Part shown: positions 15,958 to 25,300 of the stretch, piece by piece
How positions within the stretch are numbered: the first letter of the stretch is position 1
How the letters are laid out: each line of letters begins with the position of its first letter
From: Bacteroidales bacterium UBA3143
Lineage (GTDB): Bacteria > Bacteroidota > Bacteroidia > Bacteroidales > Dysgonomonadaceae
DNA length: 47,877 nt
Assembly: GCA_002364735.1 (NCBI GenBank)
Contig: DEZB01000039.1
Coordinates: 1-47,877 of the forward strand
Direction of reading: 5' to 3'
Position numbers and translations under genes: made by a program
Notes under the pieces: model-generated
What the model was told of the DNA's origin: nothing
Database searches by the model: none
What the model saw: only the letters and a program-made list of their open reading frames with translations

Positions 15958-16100
15958 CTGCATCAACTTAGCATCAAACTTTTAAATAATGCTTTTTGAT
16001 GCAGACTTGATGCAGACAATTATATTAGTCTGATGCTATGATGCAAGACTGATGCAGATGTAATCATTTATATTATAATACTTTAGATGCTAGTTGCATC
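15958..16100. repeat. Iteron-like cluster, candidate replication origin
   Basis: The motif (T)TGATGCA or its complement TGCATCA occurs at about 15958, 15971 (as GCATCAA), 15997, 16008, 16030, 16038, 16049 and 16095, in both orientations. Several copies carry the extension GATGCAGAC. The cluster lies between the helicase and primase genes, where an element origin would be expected. Confidence 0.6.
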
Positions 16101-16122
16101 AAAATATCAAAAAAACAATAAA

Positions 16123-17052
16123 ATGAACTGTAGTAAAATAAATCAAATTCCTTTCTCCCAGATTTTAGATAATTTTGGAATGAAACCTGTAAAACAAACA
16201 AATAAAGAATCCTGGTTCTTGTCGCCATTTCGTGAAGAAAAATCAGCTTCCTTCAAAGTCAATTTAGCTAGTAATAGGTTCCATGATTTTGGAAATGGTG
16301 CTAAAGGTACTGTTGTAGATTTTTGGTGTAGATACAAATCTTGTAATGTAAAGACTGCAATCAAAGAGATATCAAATATTTTCTCTTTTCCCAAGCAAGT
16401 AATTATTACAAAACAGATACCAAGAAATGCGGATCTTAAAGAGTCAGCACCTCAATTAAAAATAATTGAAGTAAAACCGTTATCCATAAATATATTAAAA
16501 GATTATCTCTCTCAAAGAGGTTTATCAAATAGAGTTTATTCTTATATAAATGAAGTTCACTTTGAAATTAATGGAAGAAAAAATTTCTCAATAGGCTTTA
16601 TGAATGATAACGGAGGCTATGAATTAAGAAATAAACTTTTCAAAGGTTGTTCCAGTAAAACAATAACTACTTTAATTAAAAAAGGCTCTACTACTTTATG
16701 TGTGTTTGAGGGTTTTATAGATTATCTGTCCTATTTAGAACGAACAATAGAGAATGAAAATCCAGTTGTTAGGGATTTCTTTATGGAAATAAATGAAAGC
16801 TTTCTTATTCTAAATTCATTAGCAATAGTCCAAAAGGCTAAACCATACTTTTCTCAATTTGAAAAGGTCGATTTATACCTTGACAATGATCGTGCTGGTC
16901 AAAGATTAACCGATGAGATATTATCTGAATACTCAAATATAAATGATTGCTCTAAAACTTATAATCAATTAAAAGATTACAACGATTTTCATATTAAATC
17001 AAAGGAGACATCTGAAAACTTCCTGAAGGAGGTAAAATCACTTAGGCTCTAA
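16123..17052 (+). CDS. Toprim-domain DNA primase with degenerate zinc finger
   Basis: This 309-residue DnaG-like primase probably makes primers for element replication. The N-terminal ~75 residues align with the CHC2 zinc finger (FLSPFREEKSASFKVNLASN, then HDFGNGAKGTVVDFW), but the usual Cys/His ligands are replaced: SPFR in place of CPFH, and FGNG in place of FGCG. Zinc is probably not bound. The Toprim domain covers about residues 185-285, with Glu196 in CVFEGFIDYLS and the Asp pair in LDNDRAGQ (254-256). ATG 16123 is chosen over 16087 because the earlier frame only reads through the iteron region. It pairs with the helicase upstream. Confidence 0.85.
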   Translation: MNCSKINQIPFSQILDNFGMKPVKQTNKESWFLSPFREEKSASFKVNLASNRFHDFGNGAKGTVVDFWCRYKSCNVKTAIKEISNIFSFPKQVIITKQIPRNADLKESAPQLKIIEVKPLSINILKDYLSQRGLSNRVYSYINEVHFEINGRKNFSIGFMNDNGGYELRNKLFKGCSSKTITTLIKKGSTTLCVFEGFIDYLSYLERTIENENPVVRDFFMEINESFLILNSLAIVQKAKPYFSQFEKVDLYLDNDRAGQRLTDEILSEYSNINDCSKTYNQLKDYNDFHIKSKETSENFLKEVKSLRL

Positions 17053-17063
17053 TCTTTTAGCAT

Positions 17064-17098
17064 GCAAGATGTAAGTTTGTTTACACAACTTGTCTTGC
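17064..17098. other. Candidate oriT hairpin upstream of mobilization genes
   Basis: An imperfect inverted repeat (GCAAGATGTAAGT against ACTTGTCTTGC) lies in the 75-bp gap between the primase and the mobC-like gene. It is followed by a short GC-richer segment (GCACCGCTTTCGC). The position directly upstream of the MobC/relaxase genes and the hairpin form are typical of oriT regions. The nick site is not identifiable by eye. Confidence 0.5.
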
Positions 17099-17127
17099 AC
17101 CGCTTTCGCTTATTAGATTATTAGATT

Positions 17128-17436
17128 ATGAAAAAAAATAAAAATGACCTGATTACTTTCAGATGTACAGCATCAGAAAAGAAAATTATATATACTCTGG
17201 CAGAAAAGTGCGGAATGAAAGTATCTGAATATTGCAGGAGACAAGCAAAACACGGAAAAGTATTTGCCATACCCAAACTAAATTCTAACGAAATAGAATA
17301 TATGCGCACATTGAAAACATATAGTAGCCATTTCAACAGAATATCTAATCTTATTAAAGAGTTCGACCCTTCATTAGTAGAGGAAGTAAGAGCTTTAGTT
17401 GAAGAGTTTACAGAATTACAAAAAAGATTAATCTGA
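17128..17436 (+). CDS. MobC-like relaxosome accessory protein
   Basis: The 102-residue protein has a ribbon-helix-helix start (DLITFRCTASEKKIIYTLAE) followed by KCGMKVSEYCRRQAKHGKV, the standard pattern of MobC/MbeC-type mobilization proteins. Such proteins bind oriT as dimers and help the relaxase reach its nick site. The C-terminal half is helical (about residues 60-102) and may contact the relaxase. Its stop overlaps the relaxase ATG (TGATG), so the two are translationally coupled. The predicted oriT lies just upstream. Confidence 0.85.
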   Translation: MKKNKNDLITFRCTASEKKIIYTLAEKCGMKVSEYCRRQAKHGKVFAIPKLNSNEIEYMRTLKTYSSHFNRISNLIKEFDPSLVEEVRALVEEFTELQKRLI

Positions 17437-18374
17437 TGATAGCAAAAGCAAAAGGAATTTCCCACGGAAAAACTGCTATTGAATACGCCATGAGGGAGTC
17501 AAAGAATGCAGAGTTACTAAAAACAAATCTTATTCAAAATCTTTCTCCAAGTGAAATTTATCAAGAATTTATAGATGTTTCAAAATATAATAGCCTATGC
17601 AAAAATAAATTTATACGCATTGAAATAGGTATAGCACCCAAAGATGAAGTAAAGTTATCGAAAGAACAGCTCAGGGAAATTTGCAATGAATTTAGCAAGC
17701 GTTTTGGTTTTCAAAACCATCAATGGATAGCTTGTTCCCATGGAGATACAGATAATTTACACATGCATATGATTGTAAATCGTATTGGGATTGATCAGAC
17801 TGTTTTTGACACAAGCTTTATTAGTATGAAAGCTGGAATAATTGCTGAGAAAATCAGTCGAGATATGGGATTAACTATCGCCAATCAGGTGCAAGCAAAA
17901 CAAAAGATGCGTACACAAGTAGTCAGCTTTAAAAGAAACTTGGCACTAGCCAAAATTCAAAATTTGGCTCATACTGTTTTATCTGAGAAGCCAACGACTC
18001 TGAAACAGTTCTATGACTCTATGAATGCTAAAGGAATAACCATTACTGAGATGAAAAATAAAAAAGGCAATATTTACGGTTTACGCTTTACAGGCTATGA
18101 TGAAACATTCAAAGGCTCAACAATTGGCAATGAGTTTGGGTATAACACGCTACTTCGAGCGATTAACTCAAATCTTAGCGAAGAAGTGAGTGTATCTACA
18201 GAGATAAATCATACACTCAGTAATAATCACTCAGCGGGCTCTCAAAGCTCAAATATGCAATCAGCCATTGGGTCTATAATTAGCGGATTGCAAACTGGAG
18301 AAGATAATATGAATAACGATGATGATGAAGAAAGTAAAAAACAATCTAAAAGAAGAAGAAATGTCAGGATCTAA
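17436..18374 (+). CDS. Relaxase/mobilization nuclease
   Basis: The 312-residue relaxase nicks oriT and pilots the strand during transfer. The N-terminal Tyr17 (GKTAIEYAMRES) is the likely nucleophile. The metal-binding motif III is intact as HGDTDNLHMHMIVNR, with His102, His109 and His111 in the HxDxxNxHxH arrangement. The nuclease domain ends near residue 200. It continues with a KGITITEMKNKKGNIYGLRF segment common to Bacteroides BmgA/MobA-type relaxases. The tail is Ser/Asn/Asp-rich and basic at the end. It overlaps mobC by 1 bp and the next gene by 14 bp. Confidence 0.93.
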   Translation: MIAKAKGISHGKTAIEYAMRESKNAELLKTNLIQNLSPSEIYQEFIDVSKYNSLCKNKFIRIEIGIAPKDEVKLSKEQLREICNEFSKRFGFQNHQWIACSHGDTDNLHMHMIVNRIGIDQTVFDTSFISMKAGIIAEKISRDMGLTIANQVQAKQKMRTQVVSFKRNLALAKIQNLAHTVLSEKPTTLKQFYDSMNAKGITITEMKNKKGNIYGLRFTGYDETFKGSTIGNEFGYNTLLRAINSNLSEEVSVSTEINHTLSNNHSAGSQSSNMQSAIGSIISGLQTGEDNMNNDDDEESKKQSKRRRNVRI

Positions 18375-18816
18375 AATTAATCCAAAGGTACAATCTGCAA
18401 ATGAAGCAATGATCGCTGAAATGCTAATTGAAGAAATTGAAAAGCTATCAGAATTTTATAATAGAGTAATCTATAATCAACATAAGCTTGAAAATCAGTA
18501 TCTCAAAGTTGAAGAGGTATTAACGAAAAACCAAGAGTCTGTAAATAGTTTTTTCTTATATATACAAAAGCATAACGAGCACATAAACGTGTATAAAGCT
18601 TTAGGACTAAAAGCTATGAAACTATCAGAAGAGTTAGTTGATATTAGTAAAATAGGTATTGGTATTAAAGAAGAATCTAAAGAAAAAATATATGAGAGAG
18701 CAAATGCTGGAATTAAACCTATAAAAGAATACCTAAAATGGCTAACTTATGGTATGGGTTTAGCTTTCTTTCTCTTGTTAATAACATTATTGTTAATGAC
18801 ACTATTGTTCCTATAA
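18361..18816 (+). CDS. Mobilization accessory protein, coiled coil with C-terminal membrane anchor
   Basis: With ATG 18361 as start the product has 151 residues; a start at 18319 is possible, but it would add a Lys/Glu-rich leader within the relaxase gene. Residues ~12-110 are helical and charged, suggesting a coiled coil. One strong transmembrane segment near the C-terminus (WLTYGMGLAFFLLLITLLLM) anchors it with most of the protein in the cytosol. Small tail-anchored coiled-coil proteins often follow MobA-type relaxases in Bacteroidota elements and may link the relaxosome to the membrane coupling system. That role is inferred from context. Confidence 0.7.
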   Translation: MSGSKINPKVQSANEAMIAEMLIEEIEKLSEFYNRVIYNQHKLENQYLKVEEVLTKNQESVNSFFLYIQKHNEHINVYKALGLKAMKLSEELVDISKIGIGIKEESKEKIYERANAGIKPIKEYLKWLTYGMGLAFFLLLITLLLMTLLFL

Positions 18817-18849
18817 TTGAATATGAATTTAATAATCTAACGAAAAATT

Positions 18850-19239
18850 ATGATGAAAAATAAAATTAAATGTCCTACAGAAGTAGAAGAAACAAAAACT
18901 GAGGAAAATAAGGATGAATTTATAACTATAGATTGCTCAATTGAAGAATATGAAGCAATTAAGACTGCTGCTGAAGAAGCTAATTTAAGTATTTCTGAAT
19001 ACCTAATAAGAGAAAGTAAAAAGCACTCTGAGATGTTGTCATTAATTGATAAAGTTTCTAATAATGATACTCAATTAGAGAATGAGATAGATGAAATGGC
19101 TATAAAGTTCGATGACCCACAATATGAAATTAATGAAAATGACTTTAATGAGTTCATTTCATTATTGGAAAGAACTTCGGGAAAAAGAAGTAATACAGCA
19201 AATGATTTACAAGAGATAATCAAAACTCTGAAAAAGTAA
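18850..19239 (+). CDS. Ribbon-helix-helix-like accessory protein of mobilization operon
   Basis: The 129-residue acidic protein has a central RHH-like signature (EFITIDCSIEEYEAIKTAAE, then EANLSISEYLIRES) similar to the first half of the MobC-like protein at 17128. It could be a second relaxosome or regulatory protein. The C-terminal half is Glu/Asp/Asn-rich with a final basic helix (SGKRSNTANDLQEIIKTLKK). It is the last gene before a strong terminator, 33 bp after the preceding gene. ATG 18850 and 18853 are equally possible starts. Confidence 0.7.
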   Translation: MMKNKIKCPTEVEETKTEENKDEFITIDCSIEEYEAIKTAAEEANLSISEYLIRESKKHSEMLSLIDKVSNNDTQLENEIDEMAIKFDDPQYEINENDFNEFISLLERTSGKRSNTANDLQEIIKTLKK

Positions 19240-19264
19240 AACATTTATTTGTTTCTCGTATTTG

Positions 19265-19303
19265 AGCTCACCTTACTTTTTTTTACTGAAAGTAAGGTGA
19301 GCT
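19265..19303 (+). terminator. Strong hairpin terminator of mobilization operon
   Basis: A perfect 15-bp stem (AGCTCACCTTACTTT and its complement) surrounds a 9-bp loop, with a T-rich tail. It lies 25 bp after the last mobilization gene and separates the transfer module from the cargo. Confidence 0.85.
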
Positions 19304-20029
19304 TTTCATATCATAAAACCTGTATCAAAAATTCGTGCAAAAATATCACCGTAAAATAAGGGTTAGAGGATTAAAGTTATCAACAATTTAGAATATCATA
19401 ATACGATGGTTTATTTATACGATGCATAAATAATTTCGTTTATCTTTCATCATTAAAAATTCTACTTAAGAAATAATTGTTAAGTAGATTTACTTAAAAC
19501 AGAAAAGAAAGCACTTCTTTCGAACAAATCATCAACAGTTGACACATTTTTTTGAGATACTAAAATAAAGTAACTAAATTAGCAGCGGAAAAATAACATC
19601 TAATATATATACAATTAAAGAAGTATTAAAAAAGGAATTAAGCAAACTTGGATATCTGAAAACCAGGAAAGGTAATAACATAGTGAATGCCCATGTTCAG
19701 AATAGACACAAACGAGTTTGAAAATTTTATTGGAGATACCAAATATTTAAGATGTTGATGTAAGAGTTGATTCTGTCTAATAAACAGAAAATGGAAATTG
19801 AGGATGGAAAACCAACGCTTATATATAAAAACAATGCAAATAACAATCTATATTTTGATAATACAGTTACATTTCAGCATAAATATTAAAACCTGTAAAT
19901 TTCAATATATTCATTGAACTATTAGAGGCGGTTTAATCAGAATTTACTTTTTTTTCTAAAAAGAAAGGCTATTTCGCAGTCTTTATTATACAAAAGAATA
20001 AATTCTTCCATTTTCATATTAAATTAATA
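19304..20029. other. Junction region between transfer module and cargo
   Basis: This ~725-bp gap holds no intact gene. It contains a 9-bp inverted repeat (TCTACTTAA at 19461-19469 and TTAAGTAGA at 19480-19488) and a probable decayed gene (19588-19889). The cargo promoter should lie near its right end, but no perfect TAnnTTTG is seen. Confidence 0.6.
19588..19889 (+). pseudogene. Decayed gene fragment
   Basis: Protein-like pieces appear in successive frames of the same strand: one starting KITSNIYTIKEVLKKELSKL, then one with PMFRIDTNEFENFIGDTKYL in another frame, then a final EIEDGKPTLIYKNNANNNLY in a third context, ending in a stop at 19889. The composition is protein-like and each piece stops at a frame change or stop codon. 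This suggests an inactivated gene of unknown family. Confidence 0.4.
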
Positions 20030-20413
20030 ATGAATTACCTAGATATTCTTAAGAAAATATACAAACCAGAAATTGGTTCAATTTGGAAAGCTCCTAATAA
20101 TATATGGACAAGTAGTTTTGCTAAAAACAAATCCCCTAATGAATACCATCCTTCAATAGTTGAAAGAATAAAACTAGATGGGGTTTCTGTTCAGCTTGCT
20201 CCTGGAACTACTAAAGAATATCTGAAAGGAAGCTGTGTATATAAAGTCGATTTAAATGGAATAGGAAAATACTCCTTCTTTCTATTAAAGCTCTCAATGC
20301 CTTATATAATTCAAGATTTGGTGAATCTTGACAGAGGTTGGGATGGTATTGATTGTTTAGAAGAATCTGAGTTGCAAAATTTCAAATGGCAAATTAAAGC
20401 TTGTAAAGGATGA
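20030..20413 (+). CDS. Small MazF/PemK-barrel-like protein, cargo gene 1
   Basis: The 127-residue protein starts the cargo operon. Its pattern EIGSIWKAP ... EYHPSIVERI ... GVSVQLAPGTTKEY resembles the SH3-like barrel of MazF/PemK proteins: a G-x-I-W first strand, an [R]P-x-x-V second strand and a V-x-x-xPx-T third strand. The catalytic Arg before Pro in MazF toxins is His here, so RNase activity is doubtful. A short acidic tail follows (GWDGIDCLEESELQ). It overlaps the sigma-like gene by 4 bp (ATGA). It may be a nucleic-acid or protein-binding sensor. The family call is inference from a short pattern; confident homology would need a structure comparison. Confidence 0.55.
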   Translation: MNYLDILKKIYKPEIGSIWKAPNNIWTSSFAKNKSPNEYHPSIVERIKLDGVSVQLAPGTTKEYLKGSCVYKVDLNGIGKYSFFLLKLSMPYIIQDLVNLDRGWDGIDCLEESELQNFKWQIKACKG

Positions 20414-21339
20414 GAAAGACAAAATACATAATAGAATTGGCTAAGGGGAAGATGACTTTTGAAGGATATAATTATATTGTTTCATTAATAAAATTCTATT
20501 TGAATAAATACAGATGGCCTAAAATAATTTTAGATGAAAATACTAATAAGAATGATTTCTGGACTAGTGATGAAATCCTCTCTTTAACACAACAATTTCT
20601 AGTTTATGTACTTGAGAAAGAAAAGTTGAAAAATTATCGGAAAATTCCTAAAAACTATATTGAATACTATTTCAAAACAATAATAGTATCGTATGTAGCA
20701 AGTAAGATTAAAGAGCAACAAAATAAACAGGGACTCAGTTTTTTTGACACAAAACGCATTTCCTTAGAAATACTAAACGATTTATATTTTATGAAAGAAA
20801 TTAAAAGTGATTTTTTTTGGAATAAAGAAAATGTATTTACAAACCCTGTTATTGAAAATGAAACAATAAATGACATTATAGAATCTCTACCTAAAATTCC
20901 AATTACTGAAAAAACAAAACATTATAAACCACGAGTTAAAACAGCAATCAATGATATATTTAATTTGATTAATAGACCAATTAAACAGAGTGTTTTATTA
21001 AATCAAGTCTTTAAATTATTTGATCAATCTTACTTTTCTCTTATAAAGGAAGATCAAGATGAAAATGAAATAAGAGAGGATGTCATTTCACAGGCTGTAC
21101 AACAAATTATTTTCAAAGTTAATCAAATAGACATTTCTATTTACCTCGACTACTTTTTTAGTGATAGAAAGGAATCTTTGAACTCAATAGCTCAAAGATT
21201 AAATGTTCCAAAGAGTACTATCCACTACAAAACAAGTAATTTTACAAAATTAATTACAGAAACTTTTGTACCTGAGAATGAGCAGGAGGGAATATGTTTT
21301 TTAGAGAAATTACATAAAGCCTTGGACGAATTGAGATAA
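20410..21339 (+). CDS. Sigma-70-like regulatory protein, cargo gene 2
   Basis: The 309-residue protein has a sigma-region-2-like helical block at about residues 50-105 (WTSDEILSLTQQFLVYVLEK, then IEYYFKTIIVSYVASKIKEQ). It corresponds to the core-binding helices of sigma factors. A C-terminal region-4-like helix-turn-helix spans about 253-283 (KESLNSIAQRLNVPKSTIHY). The ~150 residues between are longer than in ECF sigma factors and unrecognised. It overlaps gene 1 by 4 bp and precedes the PemK-like gene by 38 bp. It may direct transcription of the operon or have been repurposed as a DNA-binding adaptor. No anti-sigma factor gene is visible. Confidence 0.65.
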   Translation: MRKTKYIIELAKGKMTFEGYNYIVSLIKFYLNKYRWPKIILDENTNKNDFWTSDEILSLTQQFLVYVLEKEKLKNYRKIPKNYIEYYFKTIIVSYVASKIKEQQNKQGLSFFDTKRISLEILNDLYFMKEIKSDFFWNKENVFTNPVIENETINDIIESLPKIPITEKTKHYKPRVKTAINDIFNLINRPIKQSVLLNQVFKLFDQSYFSLIKEDQDENEIREDVISQAVQQIIFKVNQIDISIYLDYFFSDRKESLNSIAQRLNVPKSTIHYKTSNFTKLITETFVPENEQEGICFLEKLHKALDELR

Positions 21340-21377
21340 TTTAGGTTTACTGATTATAGAATCAAAAACATAATAAA

Positions 21378-22355
21378 ATGAATAAAATAATAGAGTTTCT
21401 GCAAAGACAATCTCAGGAAAAAGATTTTTCGATAAACCCTCTTAATTCAAATAATAAAGACATTTACTTAAAAGCATTTAATGATATTAAGAAGTTTGTA
21501 ACTGCTTCGAAAGCTGAAGAACAAAAAATTGTTCAATTAAACACTAAACCTAAAATAAAGAAAGGTCAAATATGGCTTTGTAGAACAAACTATTATGATG
21601 CATTGGGAAATGAAATTATTGGAAACACTCCTTATTTAGTTCTAATTGTTAGTGACACTCATAAGTTTGTAAACAATAGTTTTATAAGAATACAACCTAT
21701 TTCACCATTTACAGAGTTTACTGCAAATGATGAGTTATTGATTGAAGATGATTCTATTGTAGGTTTTAATTTTATAGTTGAAACTTGGAATGAACAACCT
21801 ATTATGACAGAATTATTAGATGAGTTCATAGGTAATTTAGAAGTTGATAAAGTCAATATTAATGAAGAAGTATTGACTTTATCAGAAAATCAAAAAAAGT
21901 TCCGCAAAGTGGAAATCAGAAACACAGCATATTTAAGACAATCAATCTCTTCAATGATTGAATTTGAAGAACTTAAAAAAGAAAAGACTGTCTTTCTCAA
22001 TATTGATAATTCTATTTACTATCCAAAACTAAATAATATAGAAACTAAAACAATCAATATATTCACTGAATCTGAGCAAGAATATCTTATAGCAGCAAAA
22101 AAAGGCATGTTTCAGAATAGACCTACATATCTTTCTGAGATAATAACTGAAGATTTTGATTTAAAAATAAAGATTATAAAAGATGATAATAACTATATTT
22201 TATCAGTAGAACAACCTAAGAATATTGAGATTAAAGATGTAGAGGGAAATACTTTAAAGCAAATAGGTCCAAACCTTTATGATGAAGTCAAAAGAGGTTT
22301 GTATTATATTGAAGTTTTTGGAATAGAGAATAAAGTAAGATTAATATTAATATAA
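21378..22355 (+). CDS. PemK/MazF-like barrel protein with extra domains, cargo gene 3
   Basis: The 325-residue protein has a PemK/MazF-like barrel at about residues 62-155. The pattern is KKGQIWLCRT, TPYLVLIVSD, IRIQPISPFTEF and QPIMTELLDEFIGNL, which follows the GDIWLV, RPVLVIS, VVPITS and iG-L layout of the family. The catalytic Arg of the RP pair is Thr here (NTPYLV), so it may have lost RNase activity and serve as a binding module. An N-terminal helical segment (1-55) precedes the barrel. A C-terminal beta-rich region (about 200-325, with FLNIDNSIYYPKL and LSVEQPKNIEI) resembles two small sandwich domains. The gene ends one base before the ATPase ATG. Confidence 0.65.
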   Translation: MNKIIEFLQRQSQEKDFSINPLNSNNKDIYLKAFNDIKKFVTASKAEEQKIVQLNTKPKIKKGQIWLCRTNYYDALGNEIIGNTPYLVLIVSDTHKFVNNSFIRIQPISPFTEFTANDELLIEDDSIVGFNFIVETWNEQPIMTELLDEFIGNLEVDKVNINEEVLTLSENQKKFRKVEIRNTAYLRQSISSMIEFEELKKEKTVFLNIDNSIYYPKLNNIETKTINIFTESEQEYLIAAKKGMFQNRPTYLSEIITEDFDLKIKIIKDDNNYILSVEQPKNIEIKDVEGNTLKQIGPNLYDEVKRGLYYIEVFGIENKVRLILI

Positions 22356-22356
22356 G

Positions 22357-25300
22357 ATGGAGAATAATTTTAGCACAGACAAACAACTAGTTTCGTCTAT
22401 TAGAAATACAGAGTGGATAGATTTAAGTCCAGGTCATAAAACTTTAAGGACTTCTATCGAGGAGCAAATTAACAGTGCATGCGTTCTTAAGATTGACACA
22501 TCACCAATAATGGTTAAAGGTGCATTTGGAATTGGTAAAACTGCCACTTTACATTATATGTTTCATTACGCTTGGACAAAACTAGGTATTCCAGCTTTTC
22601 TATTAAACTTGGATGATATCATTATTGAAATTAGAAAACTTCTCGCAGAAGACAATTTGGAGAAACTGCCAAATAAAGATGTGGGCAAAATAATTGGGAA
22701 TTTATTATCTGAACAAATTGAAATTCTAAAAACAGTTGACCCTGATAATATTGAAGCTGAACAGATCTACTTTCCATCATTCGACCAAGGAAGTCTAACT
22801 GATTATTTATCCAAATTCAAGAAAGCGAAATTACATACAAATAACAATGGAGGATACAAAGATGAAGAATTACCACTGTTTGACCTAGATATAATAAATG
22901 ACGGAATTAATAATCAAAATAGGTATTTGCTTCTAATTGATGAATTTGAAGCAAAATACCATGATCTGGATAAATTAATCGCAAGAGCTGAAGGAGGACC
23001 ACTTCGTGATTTCTTTGATGATGTTTTTAATATCTCCTCTACAAATTATTATTGTATTATAGGAAACGGACCTGCTTCTGGTTATGAATTAAATCAAGAT
23101 CTATTGGTCAAAGAAAAATCAAAAAGCAATGCAGCAGAACAAAGAAGATTATTTGTGAAGCAATTACAAATGCCAACTGTTGCTTCTTTGTCTAAAACAT
23201 TTCTAAAGGATTATCCTAAAGAATACATCAATTTTATTTGGTGGCTGTCTCGTTCAAGACCAGGACAAATAAAAAAACTAAAAGATAATCTTCAATCATT
23301 AGAGCAATTAAAAGAACATAGTTTTGATGCTTTTATTAGAGAAAACATTGTTTTCAAAGACCCAATTGATGATACAGGAGAAGCAAATGTTGTTTTCTTG
23401 AAATCTGAAATATTTAATGATTATCAATCCCCACTGCAATTACATATTAAGGAATCATTAATTAATTTAGGACCAAGGAAAATTGAAATCAATGATGATA
23501 ACGAAAAAGATTTATTGTTAGATGGTAAGCTGCTTTTTTCTGTTTCAAAAGAAAGAATTTATTATGAAACATTGAAAGATGCTATAAAAAAAGATTTAAA
23601 AAAAGAAGAAAAGTATGCATCTATTGATGCAGAAAAGTTGTCTCATTATCTAGATTTAATACTAGAATCAATATCTGATGTTGACAAAAAAATATGTTTT
23701 GGGTTTCTTGATAAATCTAACACAGACAAAGCATTAGTGGAGACTTTTCTACATCCATTATGGAGCATATTGTATGATATGATTACAATTTATGAAGATG
23801 AGAATGATTTAAGTATTAAAAAATTACTTGATTTTCTTTTAATTCAAAATAAAATTGCAGATAAAGCAGATGATATTGAAAAAACATTTAAAAATGTATA
23901 CGAACTATTTGATATCAATCAACAACGTGAGGAAAGTATATATATTCAACTTAACCTTAAAACAATTAGGGAAGCAATAGAACAACCAATAGGTTCTCCC
24001 AATTTGCCCTACAAAACAGACCCTCTTAATTCTAAAATATCGGAAATAGATACTATTAAAAGTATTTTTATTTGGAGTAAAAATGATAGGGAAGAGATTA
24101 TAATTATTCCTGACTACGAAAATGAGGAGCTTTTAGAATCATATCTTAAATCTCTTAAAGAATATTTTAAAGAAAACTGGAGTGATAAAAAAAATTATTT
24201 CGGAAATGGAGAATTAATTACTAACGTGGTTTATCTAGAGGAGAATGACAAAATAAGTGAATTCAAAGATTGGCTTTGTATTAATGATGGAATAGAAGAA
24301 TTACCTTACAAACTTAAACGACTTGATGTTAAACATATTGATTCATATCAAATCCACAATAGTTCTCGAATCTCAGATTTCATTTCATCGCTTACTAAAA
24401 TTGCAACAGTAGGTTTATATGAAAAAGATATTGAAGAAGAAAATCTAAAAGAATACTTAGAGAATAATTATATTAGAATAGAGAAAATAATAAATATTTT
24501 ACTTGATACCTCTTGGACAGAGAGCAAGCAGACAAGAAGAACAATTGAATATTATAAAGATTTATTGTTGATTGGAGATAATAGTGTTTTAAATCAGATT
24601 TCCTTAGAAGCCAAAAAAGCATACAACCTAGAAATAGAAAAATATGTATCTGACATTGAAAAAATAAAAGAATATAGTTACTCAATAAAGCTAAGTGATA
24701 AAGATCATCTTGAAACAGTGTATAGTTCACCAAGTAGGCGTTTTATAAGTTTTTCTTTTGCTCAAAATGAAAGTCTTGATGTAAAGTTAATCGAGATCCT
24801 TAACAATATACAAGGTTTAAAATTATACCCTGAGGACGACAAGGTTGATTTGTCTCTTATTGGTTATAATGGGTTTGTAAAAAAACATGAAAAAGACTTA
24901 CATCGTTTTCTTGATGATTTTCATCAAGCTGATAAACTTACAAAAGGGATTAAAAAATACCTTGAATTATTTTCTGAATATTCAGAGGATAACAACGTAA
25001 CTGAAATCAATAATTTATTAAACGAAGAAAATTTACTTCATAAGTCCTACTTTAATTATATAGGAATATCAACCTATAAAAATTACTTCTTTGATGGATT
25101 ATTTATAAATATACTTTCTGATAACATTGAAGACTCTGAGGATTATAAAACAACTTTAGTATCTGAATTAGATAAGAGAAAATCTATTTTAAGAGAATTA
25201 AGTACAGAACTATTAGATATTTCAGAAAACCTGAAAGAATTAACGAATAAGAAGGATGATTTTATTGCTGTAAATGATATTGACAACTTTTACACGAAAG

